From: Canariomyces notabilis
Taxonomy: Eukaryota; Ascomycota; Sordariomycetes; Sordariales; Chaetomiaceae
Length of the DNA stretch: 64,000 nt
Reading direction: 5' to 3'
NCBI RefSeq assembly: GCF_033297395.1
Contig: NW_027041823.1
Location: 2,263,302 to 2,327,301, forward strand
Shown here: positions 1-11,097 of the stretch, in pieces
How positions within the stretch are numbered: position 1 is the stretch's first letter
Layout of the letters: every line of letters starts with the position of its first letter
Notes under the pieces: model-generated
The model's database searches: none
Told to the model about the DNA's origin: nothing
Seen by the model: only the letters and a program-made list of their open reading frames with translations
Made by a program: the position numbers and the translations under genes

Positions 1-1
1 T

Positions 2-169
2 GGGAGCCCCGGCCTGAAAGAGTACGTTGACGTTTTCAGACAGGCCGGAGTGCCCGCTCATGGTGGTGGCGGTATTGGTCTGGATCGAGTTGTTGCCTGG
101 TATCTCAACCTACCAAGTGTCCATCTGGCGGCATACTACCCTCGTACACCGAAGCGATTGCTGCCCTGA
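2..169 (+). CDS. Aspartyl-tRNA synthetase-like protein, C-terminal fragment (5' end outside window)
   Basis: The first 55 codons read as the last exon of a class II aminoacyl-tRNA synthetase. Motif 3 is visible as GGGGIGLDRVV, whose arginine contacts ATP. It is followed by a C-terminal tail ending PRTPKRLLP, the typical end of cytosolic AspRS/AsnRS-family (class IIb) enzymes, which finish with P-R-x-P-K-R-L-x-P. The enzyme would charge tRNA with aspartate in the cytosol. The rest of the gene lies left of the window, so domains, start and introns cannot be judged. The WYLNLPSVHLAAYYP stretch differs from the yeast Dps1 tail, so a paralogous AspRS or AsnRS-like enzyme is possible. The stop is TGA at 167-169. 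Confidence 0.85.
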   Translation, partial: GSPGLKEYVDVFRQAGVPAHGGGGIGLDRVVAWYLNLPSVHLAAYYPRTPKRLLP

Positions 170-1042
170 AGACCCGTACGCGGGAGAAAGGGGGGAAGGG
201 GAAACCTAAGATGTTTGGTACTATCCACCTACCTTGGTGCGAGCGTGCAAAGTAGAGTGCTCCAATAGACATCATGTGTACGCCCTTCTCCTGTGCTTCT
301 CAGGCCGAGGAGGTGGATGTGATTATCAGTGTATCGGCGTAATCCCCGACCATCCTTCCGGTAGGGGAAATGCAAGGAGGGTTCTGCCGCGTGACTGCCA
401 TCGGTATGCTAAGGAATGGCTACATCACACGACACACTCGCTGTTCCAAGAGTTCATTAGCTACATGCCTGAAGACTTTAGCCCCAATTGCAGAGGTACC
501 AATTCATTTGGTGACTGACCCGACTCATGTTGAGTGCGTGCCTTGATTTGATACTCGTACACAGATTAACCTTCTGGTATCAGCGCTGGTCAAAAGCTTT
601 CACAGAAGATATTGTTTCAATCCGATCCGGAAGCGGCACCAATCAAGAAGGTTTGCCAGTAGGTGCCGTCGAGAAACATCACGAAATCGAGTCCCAGTCC
701 TCTAACAACGTAGTTGAGCTCTTTCCTTCCTCATTCTTAACGCACAGCCGACTTCTTTCCCCATTTCACTTCTTTTTTTTTTTTTTTTTTTTTTTTTTTC
801 TCCTCCGTACAATATCGTTAGTTTACTCAAAGCAAAACTTGCCAACCGACTCCATCTCATTCTGAGTTGTACAATCGACGACTATCGCTAAGATCTGCAG
901 CAACCTGCCAACTCGAGAGGATGGATAGCTTTCTGGAAGACTAAGAAACGAAAGCAAAAGAAAACGTGAATCCTTCAACGGACCTAAGTCGTCGCTACTC
1001 CGAGAGTGATCCACTGGCTTACTGAGCGCCGCAGAACAGAAT
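170..1042. other. Intergenic region with a poly-T tract
   Basis: No gene is recognised. The only obvious feature is an uninterrupted T run at about 772-799, inside a pyrimidine-rich stretch (720-810). It may be the core promoter or 5' UTR region of the zinc-finger gene starting at 1043. Short reading frames here lack homology and codon bias that I can recognise. Confidence 0.6.
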
Positions 1043-1438
1043 ATGGCACCCCCAGCAAGTGAGTCAGAGACACCTGCCTGACTTTTACCAGCCAGTGCCG
1101 TTTTAACTCCGGTTTACGAAGACTAAAACACCTACGCAGCACCAAAATCCCCCGCATTCTCAGTCCCCTATCGCTCTCAGGGCGTACTCACCGGGCGGGT
1201 CACCAAGTCTTCTTCCGAGCCACCATCATCGCCCTGTGCTCCAGGCAACCAAAACAGGGCCCGAATCCAAAGCCCATCCAAGACAGCCAAATATGGTCTT
1301 TGCCCAGTATGTCGTATCGGCCGCCGGGTTCGCTCCAGGTTCCACCCGAAAGGAACCTCCCCGTTCCCGGGCAAGTGGCGCTTCGTGTGCAGCAATCGGA
1401 TTGTGCCCTCCAACAAGAATACCAGCAACAACGACAGC

Positions 1439-1471
<33 letters not shown>

Positions 1472-2362
1472 GGCCAGGCAATGGTCAAACAGTCCAAAGG
1501 GTGCACCTACACGGAGGTTCTCGATTTCGACCCGATGAAAGATCCCTTCCTTCAAGCCGAACTGCAAGTACAGGACCGTGATCAGGATTGGGAACAAGAT
1601 CGAGATCAGGGGCAGTACGAGCAGACTCCGACCTCCAAGGCGATGAGGAAAGCCACGGCAAAGGAGAATAGTGCAGGGAGTACGAGGCGGTGGAGACAGA
1701 GTGTTCTGTTTGCTGAAAGGCAAGCTGGAACCTCAAGCGGGGACAAGGGAAGGGGTGAACATCGGCAGGAGGCGAATGCCCCGATAAGGGATGAGGATAA
1801 GGTGAGGACTGCGCGGATGAAAAGCGGAGAGATCAAGGCTGGAGATGGGAGCGAGAAACAGCGCCATGATCTACAGGCTGCTGGGGCTGCAGCCACGAAC
1901 GCGGCACTGGCGGCGATTGAAATGGCAAAGAAGAAGAGAGAGACCATTGATCTGACGGGAGACGAGCAGCAGCATGACAATTTCGGAAGTTCGCTTGGTC
2001 GGCCGAGACAGGATGTACCACAGAAGGGCGTGACAGTACGGCCGAATGTGCCCATGGGAAAGGCGAGCGAGAGGGCTGAGGGCCCCGACGAGGACTATTT
2101 CGATGATTTGGGTCCCGAGGACGAGAAGGAGCTTGCCTCCCTGGCCGAAGCTGCCTCGCAACATCAAGACCAGAGTCAGACATTAGCCGATGCTTTCGTG
2201 GATGACTTTGATGAGGAGGACGAGGTTCGGCTGATTGAGCTGGCTGACAAGGCTTCAATGATGGACGAGTTTGATGAGGAAGACGAGGCCTGTTTGATTG
2301 AACTGGCCGACAAGGCGTCCTCGGCTTCTCTGCCTACAAGACGCCGCCTGTTTGGCACATGA
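1043..2362 (+). CDS. Zinc-finger protein with SUMO-interacting motif and UIM-like repeats
   Basis: Two exons, 1043-1058 and 1140-2362 (intron GTGAGT...ACGCAG, 81 bp), give 412 aa. Visible parts: a possible zinc-binding module with Cys60, Cys63, Cys89 and Cys127, around GKWRFVC, reminiscent of GRF-type fingers; a serine tract encoded by an AGC repeat (about 1439-1468) inside the module; a long basic/acidic low-complexity middle; a classical hydrophobic SUMO-interacting core IDLTGDE at residues 275-281; and a very acidic C-terminus with three UIM-like helices. The last two helices (residues ~361-403) are a 60-bp tandem duplication with the core LIELADKAS. The A-x3-S spacing after an acidic stretch fits ubiquitin-interacting motifs. 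A role as a SUMO/ubiquitin reader, for example in DNA repair, is inference. The start is supported by the only intron model giving a continuous frame into the Cys module. No named family is certain. Confidence 0.75.
1437..1471 (+). repeat. Coding AGC trinucleotide microsatellite (poly-Ser)
   Basis: About nine to ten AGC units lie inside the zinc-finger gene and encode a serine run between the third and fourth candidate zinc ligands. Trinucleotide units preserve frame if the copy number changes. Confidence 0.85.
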
Positions 2363-3264
2363 GCAGTTGATAGGTGGGCATGAGGGAACCTTTGGCTTTA
2401 TAAAGCGTCCTAAAGGGGACTGACGAAGATACTGGTATACTGCGTGATTTCAGTCATCTCATTGACATTTGGTAGGATCGGAGAGTATCAAACACGAAAG
2501 TTTATTTCAGAAGAATACAAGATGTTGCAAGGCCAGAAAACAAAACAAACTTAACTAAGCAGCCCGATAAAGGACGACGCATTGGGCGGTGCGATGGTCA
2601 CTAAACGCGAAGCTGGAAATAAAAGATCATGCTATGGTGAGTCGCAACGTTGGAAGACATGAAAAGGCGGCATATCGGCGTGATAGGCCCAGACAGTACG
2701 GAGGTACAGCACCGATACATCGGGGGCTAGATGATCACAAGCAGTGAAGAATCGCCTTTGTTGATTGCAAACCCGATGGACGTTTCAAACCTCAAAGAGC
2801 TCTTGTGGGGACACTCCAATCTGGCGCCGGAGCCCCGGATCTAACGGGCTTCTGGAAGTTTTCCGATTGGGTAGCAACCGGTGGAAGTCGCCCGACTGGG
2901 CGCACTGGCCGGCGCTTCGTGCAGCTCTAAGGGCCCCACTCATTGTGGGGCTCCGATGAAGTCAGTGTTGACGAGTTCAAAAACGCGACCGACGCGCCTC
3001 TGGCGTGTCACCTTTCCACTTCTCCAACTGTCATGTTCATGTGCGTATTGCAATCTTCTTAGACAATTCCATCCCACTGTCAAGTCTTTTTTCTGGCTTG
3101 ATGCGGGGATTTCCTCTTGGTCCAAGCATATTGCTACTTCTGCTTGTTCCTTGAGCCCCGCATCGCCACTATTCGTCACTTCGTGTCGAAGTAAATGTTT
3201 TGAAGTGAATCTGACAGCGACAGTTCAAACTCGCTCCTCCTTCGCTCGAACCAGGGAACCGTTG
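2363..3264. other. Intergenic region, no recognisable feature
   Basis: This holds the 3' flank of the zinc-finger gene and the 5' flank of the LRR gene. Short open frames, such as one at 2765-2959, have no recognisable content. A pyrimidine-rich stretch lies before the ATG at 3265. Confidence 0.6.
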
Positions 3265-4893
3265 ATGATGGCTGAGGAACCGACTCTACCTCGTCTACCA
3301 TCCCCTCTGGCGTCCGCCAGCAGGGGTAAACGTACTTTTGGCGGCGGGGTCTCGTCCCCAGAGCTATCGACATCGAGTGACCCCGCTTTTTTCTCCAGTG
3401 ATGACGACCCGGCTCTCGATAACTACCAGGGCCAGGGCCGTCGCAAGAGAAGATATGTCGGCGCTTGGTTCGACCAGCATCCAGCATCTTCGGATTCGGG
3501 TGTGGACGACGAGACCCGTGCGACACACGTCTCACGTCGAAACAAGGCTCGCCCCCGCCCCAAAAAGCGGGAGTTTAGGAGACAGCTCGACAGTGGTGTA
3601 TGGATGGGCACGGATGGAGCTCTGACCGACACAGACGATGGTGTCGATCTGGAACCTGTTCCCGCAAGGCTACCTCTGGTTCCACGGCAGGCTCCGGCTC
3701 CAGGGCCCCTGGCTCCAGCTCGCCCACGGTTGTCTGTTGCAGAGGAGGCTGTCCAGAATACGGTTCTGAGATGCCTTGACAATGGCAACGAACTTGTCGA
3801 CCTCAGGTCAGTTTAGGTCGCTGACTCTTGGCCGCCAGCTTCTCATCTGACGCGCTGCAGTGGATTACAACTGGAGAAAATATCCGACGGCCTGATCGAG
3901 CCAATATCGAATATCTGCCCGATCCCTAATGTTGCAAAGGATGTTGCTTTCGAGCAAAGAGACCCGCAGATTAAGATCTTCCTTTCCAACAATCGGCTCC
4001 GGACGTTACCCCTGGCATTGCTCAATATTGAACATTTGACAGTGCTTAGTCTGCGGGCAAACCAGCTCACCAAGCTTCCACCGGGTATCGCAAAGCTTAG
4101 AAATCTCCGCACTCTCAATATCGCTCAGAATGCGCTCCGTTTTCTCCCAGCGGAGCTCCTCGGACTCCTCCAAAAAGGCAGCAAGCTTACAGAGATGCAA
4201 TTCCAGCCAAACCCCTTCTGGGTTCCGGGCCCAGCTCCGCCACAGAATATTGGTGGAGAAGAGTACCTGAAACGCACCTTTGGCCCCCAGCCTGACGTCG
4301 GATTCGAAGCCAGCTGGGCGGGCCTCACCACCAAGCTGCACTCACGAACTCCGGTCCAATTCACCGACGACACTTGCGAGCTACGGTCCAGCTTCGTCTT
4401 GCCGGTTCAGACGCGTTCCTTTCGCGCAGCTATTGAGCTAGAACCCTTCCAAGAGCTCGCTACGCCAACGGGATTCAAGACGCACGCCAGCGCCGAAACG
4501 AATAGAGCGGTGCGCCCGAGAGGCGCCAAGTCCCTGCTTGAATTAACCCTCCGCGCGTGTGCCGCGTCGGGACAGGCTGAAGAAATAGCTTCGTGGCTCA
4601 GGGAGGAGAGCTGGCCGGCGCACCTTGCCACTTTTGTCGAGAAAGCAAACGAATTCCACCAGAGTGGTGGCGGCAGGTGTTCGGTTTGTGGAAGGGATAT
4701 GGTGGTGCCGATGACAAGCTGGATCGAGTTTCGGCAGATTGGACGGACGACGGTGACGAAGAACGGTGACGGGGGTGAAGTGTGCAGGTTCATGGGTCTG
4801 GTGGGTGAGAGCGAGGGGCCGGTGCCCTTTATGAGGGTTGGTTGTTCTTGGCGCTGTGTGCCCGCGAGAGTTGAAGCGGAATCCGATTCTTGA
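3265..4893 (+). CDS. Leucine-rich repeat protein with C-terminal Cys pairs
   Basis: Two exons, 3265-3806 and 3861-4893, separated by a 54-bp intron (GTCAGT...CTGCAG with branch-like CTGACG), encode 524 aa. The N-terminal third is basic and low in complexity (RRKRR, RRNKARPRPKKREFRR), suggesting nuclear or nucleic-acid contact. About residues 215-290 contain leucine-rich repeats, recognisable from LTVLSLRANQLTKLP and LRTLNIAQNALRFLP. The C-terminus carries CSVC and, near the end, CSWRC, which together could bind one metal ion. The architecture resembles an uncharacterised LRR protein family known in fission yeast and filamentous fungi. There are two adjacent ATGs at 3265 and 3268 and either may start translation. 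Function is unknown, although LRRs usually bind protein partners. Confidence 0.85.
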
Positions 4894-5681
4894 GAGCTCC
4901 CCGAAGCGGAGGAGAGGCGGATGGTGAGGTCCCGAGGCAGTGGGATTGATTGGCTTAGCAGGCGAGGTGGCTAGGGGGATCGCAGGATACTGGGGTTGTA
5001 CAACTGTACAGTCGGTATGCTTGCACAACCTGCGACGGTCTGTACCAGGTTGAAATTCGGTACCTGGATGTACATCATGTACAAAGCGCAATACCGAGAA
5101 AAATGTCGTTCCAAATCTGGGTCCTCCACAGTCTGTCGTTGACAGCACTCATATACTACATAGCGTGGTAGGCTGGGTGAATGGATCGTTATTCGAATAT
5201 CAGATAAAAGATTCTGTCATTTGCGTTGATGAATGCTTTCTCGCTGTTTGAACTACCTCACTACCTACCTATGGATTACCAATGCCTGAGCTTTTGAGAG
5301 GCTGTGATGGAATTGGACCGCTGACATCACCAATTGGGGCTTTCGCGCAGCGCCAAGGCTGATGTCGTCAAGGGTATAGAGGGGCCCAGCAGGGCTTGTT
5401 TCAACGTCACCTTCTGAGCTGCTGCCCAGAGCTTGCTTCCCAAAGCTTTGATCGAGCATCCAGCGAACAAGATCTCCACCCAGCACAGCGGCTACGACGG
5501 GAATCCGACCACAGCCGCTTACCACCCGTACCCAATGGACATCTAGATTTAACGAAAACATCCGCTCGTAACATTCCGAGTCCGATCGATTTCAAAACGC
5601 TACTCGGCCGAGCGCGTCCGAGCTAGCTCGCGCAGCCTCAGACCTTCAACAGCGGGTTCCGTCCCGCAACAAAACCACACA
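4894..5681. other. Intergenic region upstream of EMC1
   Basis: A near-palindromic CAACTGTACAGTCG lies around 5000-5013. Otherwise only promoter-like sequence precedes EMC1. No gene is recognised. Confidence 0.6.
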
Positions 5682-8600
5682 ATGCACCTTCAACACCCCG
5701 CCTCGAGGCTCTCCCTGAGCCACCTCCTCGCCGCCGCCCTCACGTGCACCTTGACCTACTTCCCCCAACCCGTCGGCGCCGTCTTCCGCGACGAGGTCGG
5801 CCACATCGACTACCACCACGCCCTCCTCGGCCTGCCCCAGCGCGAGACCACCTTCTTCCACCGTCCCCGCCGCGACGACCGCGCCAGCCTGCTCTACACC
5901 CTCAGTGACCTAGGAATCCTGGGCGCCGTGCACCCCGGCAGCGGCGAGATTGTGTGGAGGCAGGATTTGCGCAGCGGTGGTGATGATATTTACGATGACG
6001 ACGATGAGAATGTTGGTGATGGGGATGGGTTCGGGCTCGGGTTCACACGGGCTGGTGAAGGCGAGGGGTGGATTGTCAGCGCGCTGGGCAGGGCCGTCCA
6101 CGCGTGGGATGCCGTCAGCGGGAGGAATCAGTTTTCGGTCCGGTTCGATAATGGGGTCGTCAGGGACTTGGAGGTGATGGAGATGACGGAGCAGGAAGGG
6201 GGGAGGAGGAAGGATGTGCTGGCGCTGGTTGAGGAAGGCGCCGCGACCGTGCTGAGGAGGCTGAACCCGACCGACGGGAGCGTGGTGTGGGAGTTTAGGG
6301 AGGTGACCAGGGACGTGCCGCTGCAGGTGAGCACCAACGTGGAAAAGGTCTTTGTGGTCAGCTTAAAGGGCACGGCCGGCGCGTATAATCTCAAGGTTAC
6401 GGTTTTGGATACGCTTACCGGGAAGAGGCTGGATGAAATGGTGCTGGGCACAAAGGCGGATGTTCATGGCAAGAAGGACGTCATGTTCGTCGGGGCGAAC
6501 TCGGCCGCGCCAATTCTGGCCTGGACGGACGATGCCCGCCAGACGCTGAGAGTTAATGTGCTCGGCACGAAGACTCGGCAGGAGTTTGCCTTGCCGCCCG
6601 ATACGTTTGCGGTCGAGATCCACGCACCTCACCTGATCCAGTCGCAGCCGCACTTTCTGGTCCACAGCAAGACGTCTACCGGGCATAAGGGGGAGGTCTT
6701 CCATGTTGATCTTAAGACCAACACCATTTCCAAAGCATACAGTCTCCCTATGCTCCCCGGTCCTGGAGCTTTTTCGACCAGTTCGAGCGGAGCCAGCGTC
6801 TACTTCACACGTATCACTGAGGACGAGGTTATACTGCTCTCCTCGCAGTCGCATGGCGTGCTTGGTCGTTGGCCTTTGAAAATTGGCGGTTCGAAGGCGG
6901 TCGCCATCCACTTGGTGTCTGAGGTGATCAAGAAGGCTGGTCCGGAAGAGAGCTACGCAGTCCGCTCAGCAGCCGTGACGGACGCAGACAACTGGGTACT
7001 AATCCGCAACGGCGAGGAGCTGTGGGCCCGCCCTGAAGGGCTGACTGGAGGCGTCACCGCCACGTTTGCAGAGATTCCTGACAGGGAGGAACTGGCGAAA
7101 TCTCTCGAGCAAGAGGCACATAGCAGCCCGCTACAGGCGTACATCCACCGTGTCAAGCGCCACATCCATGACCTTCAGTATCTCCCCGCATACCTCAACA
7201 GCATTCCTTCGAGAGTCATGAGCAGTATTCTCGGCACCGACGTCGCCCCTACTGCTGGTAAGCTGGTCCGGGACAGCTTCGGGTTTCACAAACTCGTTGT
7301 TCTCGCCACAAAACGCGGGAGAGTCTACGGCCTGGATGCGGGAAACAACGGTAAAGTCCTATGGAGCACTCGAGCCTTCAAGATCCCGAAGGGCAGAAGG
7401 TGGGATGTCAAAGGGATTCAGGCGGACGAATCATCAGGTCAAACCACGATTCTCGGTTCCAAAGACGACTTTGTCGTGTTGAAGACGGATACTGGTGACA
7501 TTATCGACTCAAGAGCACCCAACCCGGAGGCGACGACGCAGGGCGCCGCTCTAGTTGACACCCCGTCCGGCCAGCAGCTCCTAAGGATCGGTCCGGATGG
7601 GAAGATAGAGGACTTGCCCGCTGCAAGGGCCCCATCGCAGACGGTTGTCACGCGCACTGCCGATGGGCAGCTGAAGGGAGTTATCTTCGTCGCAAACGGC
7701 ACAAACTCGAGAGCATTTACCTCCTGGGTCTTTTCCTTGCCCAAGGGCCAAAGGGTGGTAAGCATTGCGACGAGACCCCCTCACGACGCTGTAGCTTCCA
7801 TCGGGCGTGTACTTGGCGACCGGACGGTCAAGTATAAGTACCTCAACCCTAATACACTCGTCCTCGGGGCCGTCGACCACAGCTCCCGCATGCTTGTTGT
7901 CTACCTCCTAGACACGGTATCCGGACAAGTTCTCTGGGTCTCCAAACACAACGGCATCGATGCCAGCAAGCCCATCGAGTGTGCCATGGCCGAGAACTGG
8001 TTCGTCTGCACCTATTTCGGACAGTACGCGCTGCGCGACAACTCGGCCCAGTCACTCAAGGGCTACCAGGTAGTCGTTGCGGACCTGTACGAGAGCGACA
8101 AACCCAACGACCGCGGCCCGCTCGGCGACGCCGCCACCTTCTCCTCGCTGGACCCAATCGACGTTCCCACGGGCGTCGTCCTGCCATCCGTCGTCTCCCA
8201 GTCTTACGTCCTCAGCGCGCCCATCTCAGCCCTGCAGGTTACGCAGACGAGGCAGGGCATCAGCTCGAGGCAGGTCCTGGCCTATCTGCCCGAGTCGCAC
8301 GGCATAGTCGGCATCCCGCGCATGGTGCTCGAGCCAAGGCGGCCCGTCGGCCGGGATCCGACCCCGGCCGAGGCCGAGGAGGGATTGATCAGGTACCACC
8401 CTGCCATCGAGATCGACCCGAAGAGCGTCATCACCCATGAGAGGGACGTTCTTGGCGTCGGGAAGATCATCACGTCGCCGGCCGTTGTGGAGAGCACCAG
8501 TCTGGTGTTTGCGTACGGGGTGGATATCTTTGGGACGCGGGTCGCGCCGAGTTTCTTGTTTGACATATTGGGCAAGGGATTCAACAAGCTTGCGCTTGTC

Positions 8601-8757
8601 GGGACGGTTCTGGCGCTCTTGGCCGGGGTGGTCACCCTTGCTCCGGTGGTGAGTTTCCCGGTCTTGTTGTGCCTGCCTTGAAAAGGGGCGTGTGCTAACG
8701 AGTTTTATACAGGTGAAGAGAAAACAGGTTAATATGAGGTGGGAGGCGCCAATGTAG
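5682..8757 (+). CDS. EMC1: ER membrane protein complex subunit 1 (EMC1)
   Basis: Two exons, 5682-8648 and 8713-8757 (64-bp intron, GTGAGT...ATACAG with GCTAAC branch), give 1003 aa. The N-terminus has a cleavable signal peptide ending near VGA, followed by the start VFRDEVGHIDYHHALLG, characteristic of EMC1. The lumenal part is a PQQ/beta-propeller-like region (VHPGSGEIVWRQ and VYGLDAGNNGKVLW repeats). It leads into the DUF1620 domain (from about residue 760, including YVLSAPISALQVTQTRQGISSR). A transmembrane helix (about residues 965-990, FNKLALVGTVLALLAGVV) is followed by a short basic cytosolic tail, KRKQVNMRWEAPM, supplied by the second exon. EMC1 is the large lumenal scaffold of the EMC, which inserts tail-anchored and multipass proteins into the ER membrane. 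Length agrees with fungal orthologues. Confidence 0.95.
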
Positions 8758-9195
8758 AGGGCAGTGTATACTTTTTCACGAAGCATGAGTATTGTAGACT
8801 ATACATGGGCTGGAGAATTGCATGGTTTTGGGTTGTTTGACGCGGTTTAGGCAGTATCCTGCCGCATCTTTCCCAATGCCGACCATTGATGCTAACGTGT
8901 GAGGAGAGTGCTTGGTCGAACCAACGGAACTACAAGGCCGATGCTACCGCGGCCCGCAATCAAGGGTTGTCTCCAATCAAACTATCAAAGCGAATATGCA
9001 TGGGTACATTCATCAGGCACACATCCCGAGTTTTGCGAGTTCGCATCAAAAGTTTGCACGCTCACTGTCGAAATCCTCCTTCATGACCGCCGCTCGAGTC
9101 AGCCGTCCCCCAGAAACCCATCCCTTCGTCGCAGGGTTTCTTCCACACGTCGCGACTTGCAGCCAAAGTTGCCCACTAGTAATCACACTGTCACC
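8758..9195. other. Short intergenic region, nothing recognised
   Basis: EMC1 3' flank and promoter of the membrane-protein gene. No conserved element was seen. Confidence 0.5.
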
Positions 9196-9892
9196 ATGCC
9201 GCGCAGGCGATTAGCAAACCCGGCGACCCGAGTTCACCTTTTCTGCAGGGCTCTGGCACTTCTCTTTGAGCTCGCTGTCTTGATCTTCCTCATTTATATC
9301 AGCAAAACGCTGGGCTACTCGAACGGCATTAGATACGCCGGTGTAGGTCCGCTTCCGCCGCCGTGTCTCGGATCGCCCCCGGCTAACACCCATGATCCCT
9401 CTCAACGTGTAGGTCGTCTGCGCAATCTTGCACAATGCCAGCCAAGTGGTGGCCCTCACTGATCGTCATCATCGGCTGCGCCATGTCCCCCCTCCCTGTG
9501 TCGTCATCTTCGATCTTGTCATCCTAATCCTCCTAGGCGCGAGCATTGGGTACGATTTTGTTGAGGCCTTGTCTCGCCTTGACAAGCGCGCCGGTCCCTT
9601 CTACCGTACTCTCCTCGACGATCAGTACTACATGGTATATACCATGCTGTAAGCTCTCGATTCTAACGTAACTTCCAGTTGCGCCACCAAGCCTTAGCCA
9701 CTAATCATACCTCCTAGGGCGGTACACGGAATTCTTATAGGTGTCTCCCTATGGGACTTTTGCCTTCAGGTCCGCCTTGAGAATCGCCTGCCGTCTGCCG
9801 ATAGGTCTGTCAATGCCACAGCAGGCGATGATATGCGCGACGGACCGGCGAGGCGGGGCGATATGGAAGGAGTTGAACTTCGAATGAGGTAG
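9196..9892 (+). CDS. Small four-helix integral membrane protein (MARVEL-like topology)
   Basis: Three exons, 9196-9342, 9413-9648 and 9718-9892, give 185 aa. Introns are 70 and 69 bp; the second has donor GTAAGC and acceptor CTCCTAG. The first donor is GTAGGT, the only choice that keeps frame with exon 2. Four hydrophobic helices are visible: around CRALALLFELAVLIFLIYI, GVVCAILHNASQVVAL, VVIFDLVILILLGASIGY and YYMVYTMLAVHGILIGVSL. The N-terminus is short and basic, and the C-terminal tail (about 40 residues) is acidic and hydrophilic. This topology resembles fungal MARVEL-type or DUF-family four-pass proteins of the plasma membrane or eisosome, but no diagnostic motif was recognised. Function is unknown. 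Confidence 0.8.
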
Positions 9893-10561
9893 CTAAGTTG
9901 CTTCCCAACAGACTTGTGTTACTATACCCGTGACGCTTCGCAAGACGGATCCTTTCATCTCGGCTTGCTCTCTCTCCTGCTCAACCTCGTGTGAATGTGA
10001 AGTACAGTGCTTCCCCATTCTCCCGTGGCGCCGCGGACGATGCAGTCTTTGGAGGCCTGCGTCAAGTCCCTTCAGCAATGCCACCGCCACGTTTTCCCTC
10101 CCCGACGTCACTATTCGGAGGGTCACAGCGTAGAGCCCACCGCAGAATTCGTCAAGCTCATCGGTGGGATGGCCTCCAGGGGAACCTGCCAGAGGCGACC
10201 AACTCGTTGGCAAAACGGGCACTACCAAAGTCGCCAAGAAAATAATCAGGCAACTCCGAGTTCGCTGCCCAATGTGCCCTAATGTTCCGCATGTCGAGGG
10301 CTCTGTGGTACAGCGGCTGCGGCGCGGCCATGTAAAGGTAAGTGAATGATCTGCTCACCTCAGTGTCCATAGTCCTCAGAGAGTCTCCTTCCAAGCTAGA
10401 AAGTCTCCTCCAAGGTATCAAGTGCTCAAGGACACAGTTCTCAGGCACTCGTGCCTACTAGTAATCCCGAGTATTCTAGGCAGGTTGTCCGCTTGGGACA
10501 ACCGGGAAAACCGCACTAATCATGTTATAGTATCCTTAATATTACATCAAGTCAACGCAAA
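9893..10561. other. Intergenic region before tRNA-Asn
   Basis: No gene is recognised. Several overlapping short frames at 9930-10245 on both strands lack a convincing protein. A TATAGTA at about 10524 lies some 38 bp upstream of the tRNA and could help position Pol III. Confidence 0.5.
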
Positions 10562-10635
10562 TCCTCTGTGGCGCAATTGGTTAGCGCGTCTGACTGTTAA
10601 TCAGGAGGTTGGAAGTTCGAGCCTTCCCGGAGGAG
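10562..10635 (+). tRNA. tRNA-Asn, anticodon GTT
   Basis: A 74-nt cloverleaf without intron. The acceptor stem TCCTCTG pairs with CGGAGGA at 10628-10634, and the discriminator is G. The D-arm holds box A (TGGCGCAATTGG). The anticodon stem TCTGA/TCAGG has loop CTGTTAA, placing anticodon GTT (reads AAC/AAU). The T-arm has box B, GTTCGAGCC. A run of five T follows immediately. Confidence 0.97.
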
Positions 10636-10638
10636 CTC

Positions 10639-10643
10639 TTTTT
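10639..10643 (+). terminator. RNA polymerase III terminator of tRNA-Asn
   Basis: Five consecutive T start four bases after the tRNA 3' end, the standard Pol III stop signal. Confidence 0.85.
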
Positions 10644-10775
10644 GAGTTTAGTTCGGCATTTCCCCTTTTTTGTGCTTTTGGTTTTTACCGTCCCACATTA
10701 GTTTTGTTTCAGATCTATCTTGGATCTGGCACACTGGAAATGGTTGGGACGAAATGCAATTCGGAGGTTACACAA

Positions 10776-10789
10776 GTACTGTACAGTAC
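10776..10789. repeat. Perfect GTAC-type palindrome
   Basis: GTACTGTACAGTAC is a 14-bp perfect palindrome in intergenic DNA between the tRNA and the gap. Equivalent motifs recur at 20767-20784 and 34388-34403. Confidence 0.8.
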
Positions 10790-10983
10790 AGTTCATAACA
10801 AGCCTTCCGAGGGAGCTCCGCGTATATAGTGACAGTTTGGCTACAATGCGAAGTGCAGCGCAGATGAAAATTGGATCCCCTGCCTTTCAGAATGCCTTCC
10901 CAACCGACCCCCTTTGCACTCTGGCTTGCTCAGTCATTCATTAGATATAGACTCGTCATAGTGATACACGCAGTCGTTGGTCT

Positions 10984-11078
10984 NNNNNNNNNNNNNNNNN
11001 NNNNNNNNNNNNNNNNNNNNNNNNNNNNNNNNNNNNNNNNNNNNNNNNNNNNNNNNNNNNNNNNNNNNNNNNNNNNNN
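10984..11078. other. Assembly gap (N run)
   Basis: About 95 undetermined bases just downstream of the stop codon of the RhoGAP gene. The reading frame to its left and right is non-coding, so no gene is visibly broken by it. Confidence 0.95.
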
Positions 11079-11097
11079 GGTGGACCTAGGCCAAATG

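Noticed and set aside
1226..2055. Long antisense frames opposite the zinc-finger gene
   Set aside because: Shadow frames caused by GC-rich coding DNA and the AGC repeat (poly-Ala/Cys/Leu readings).
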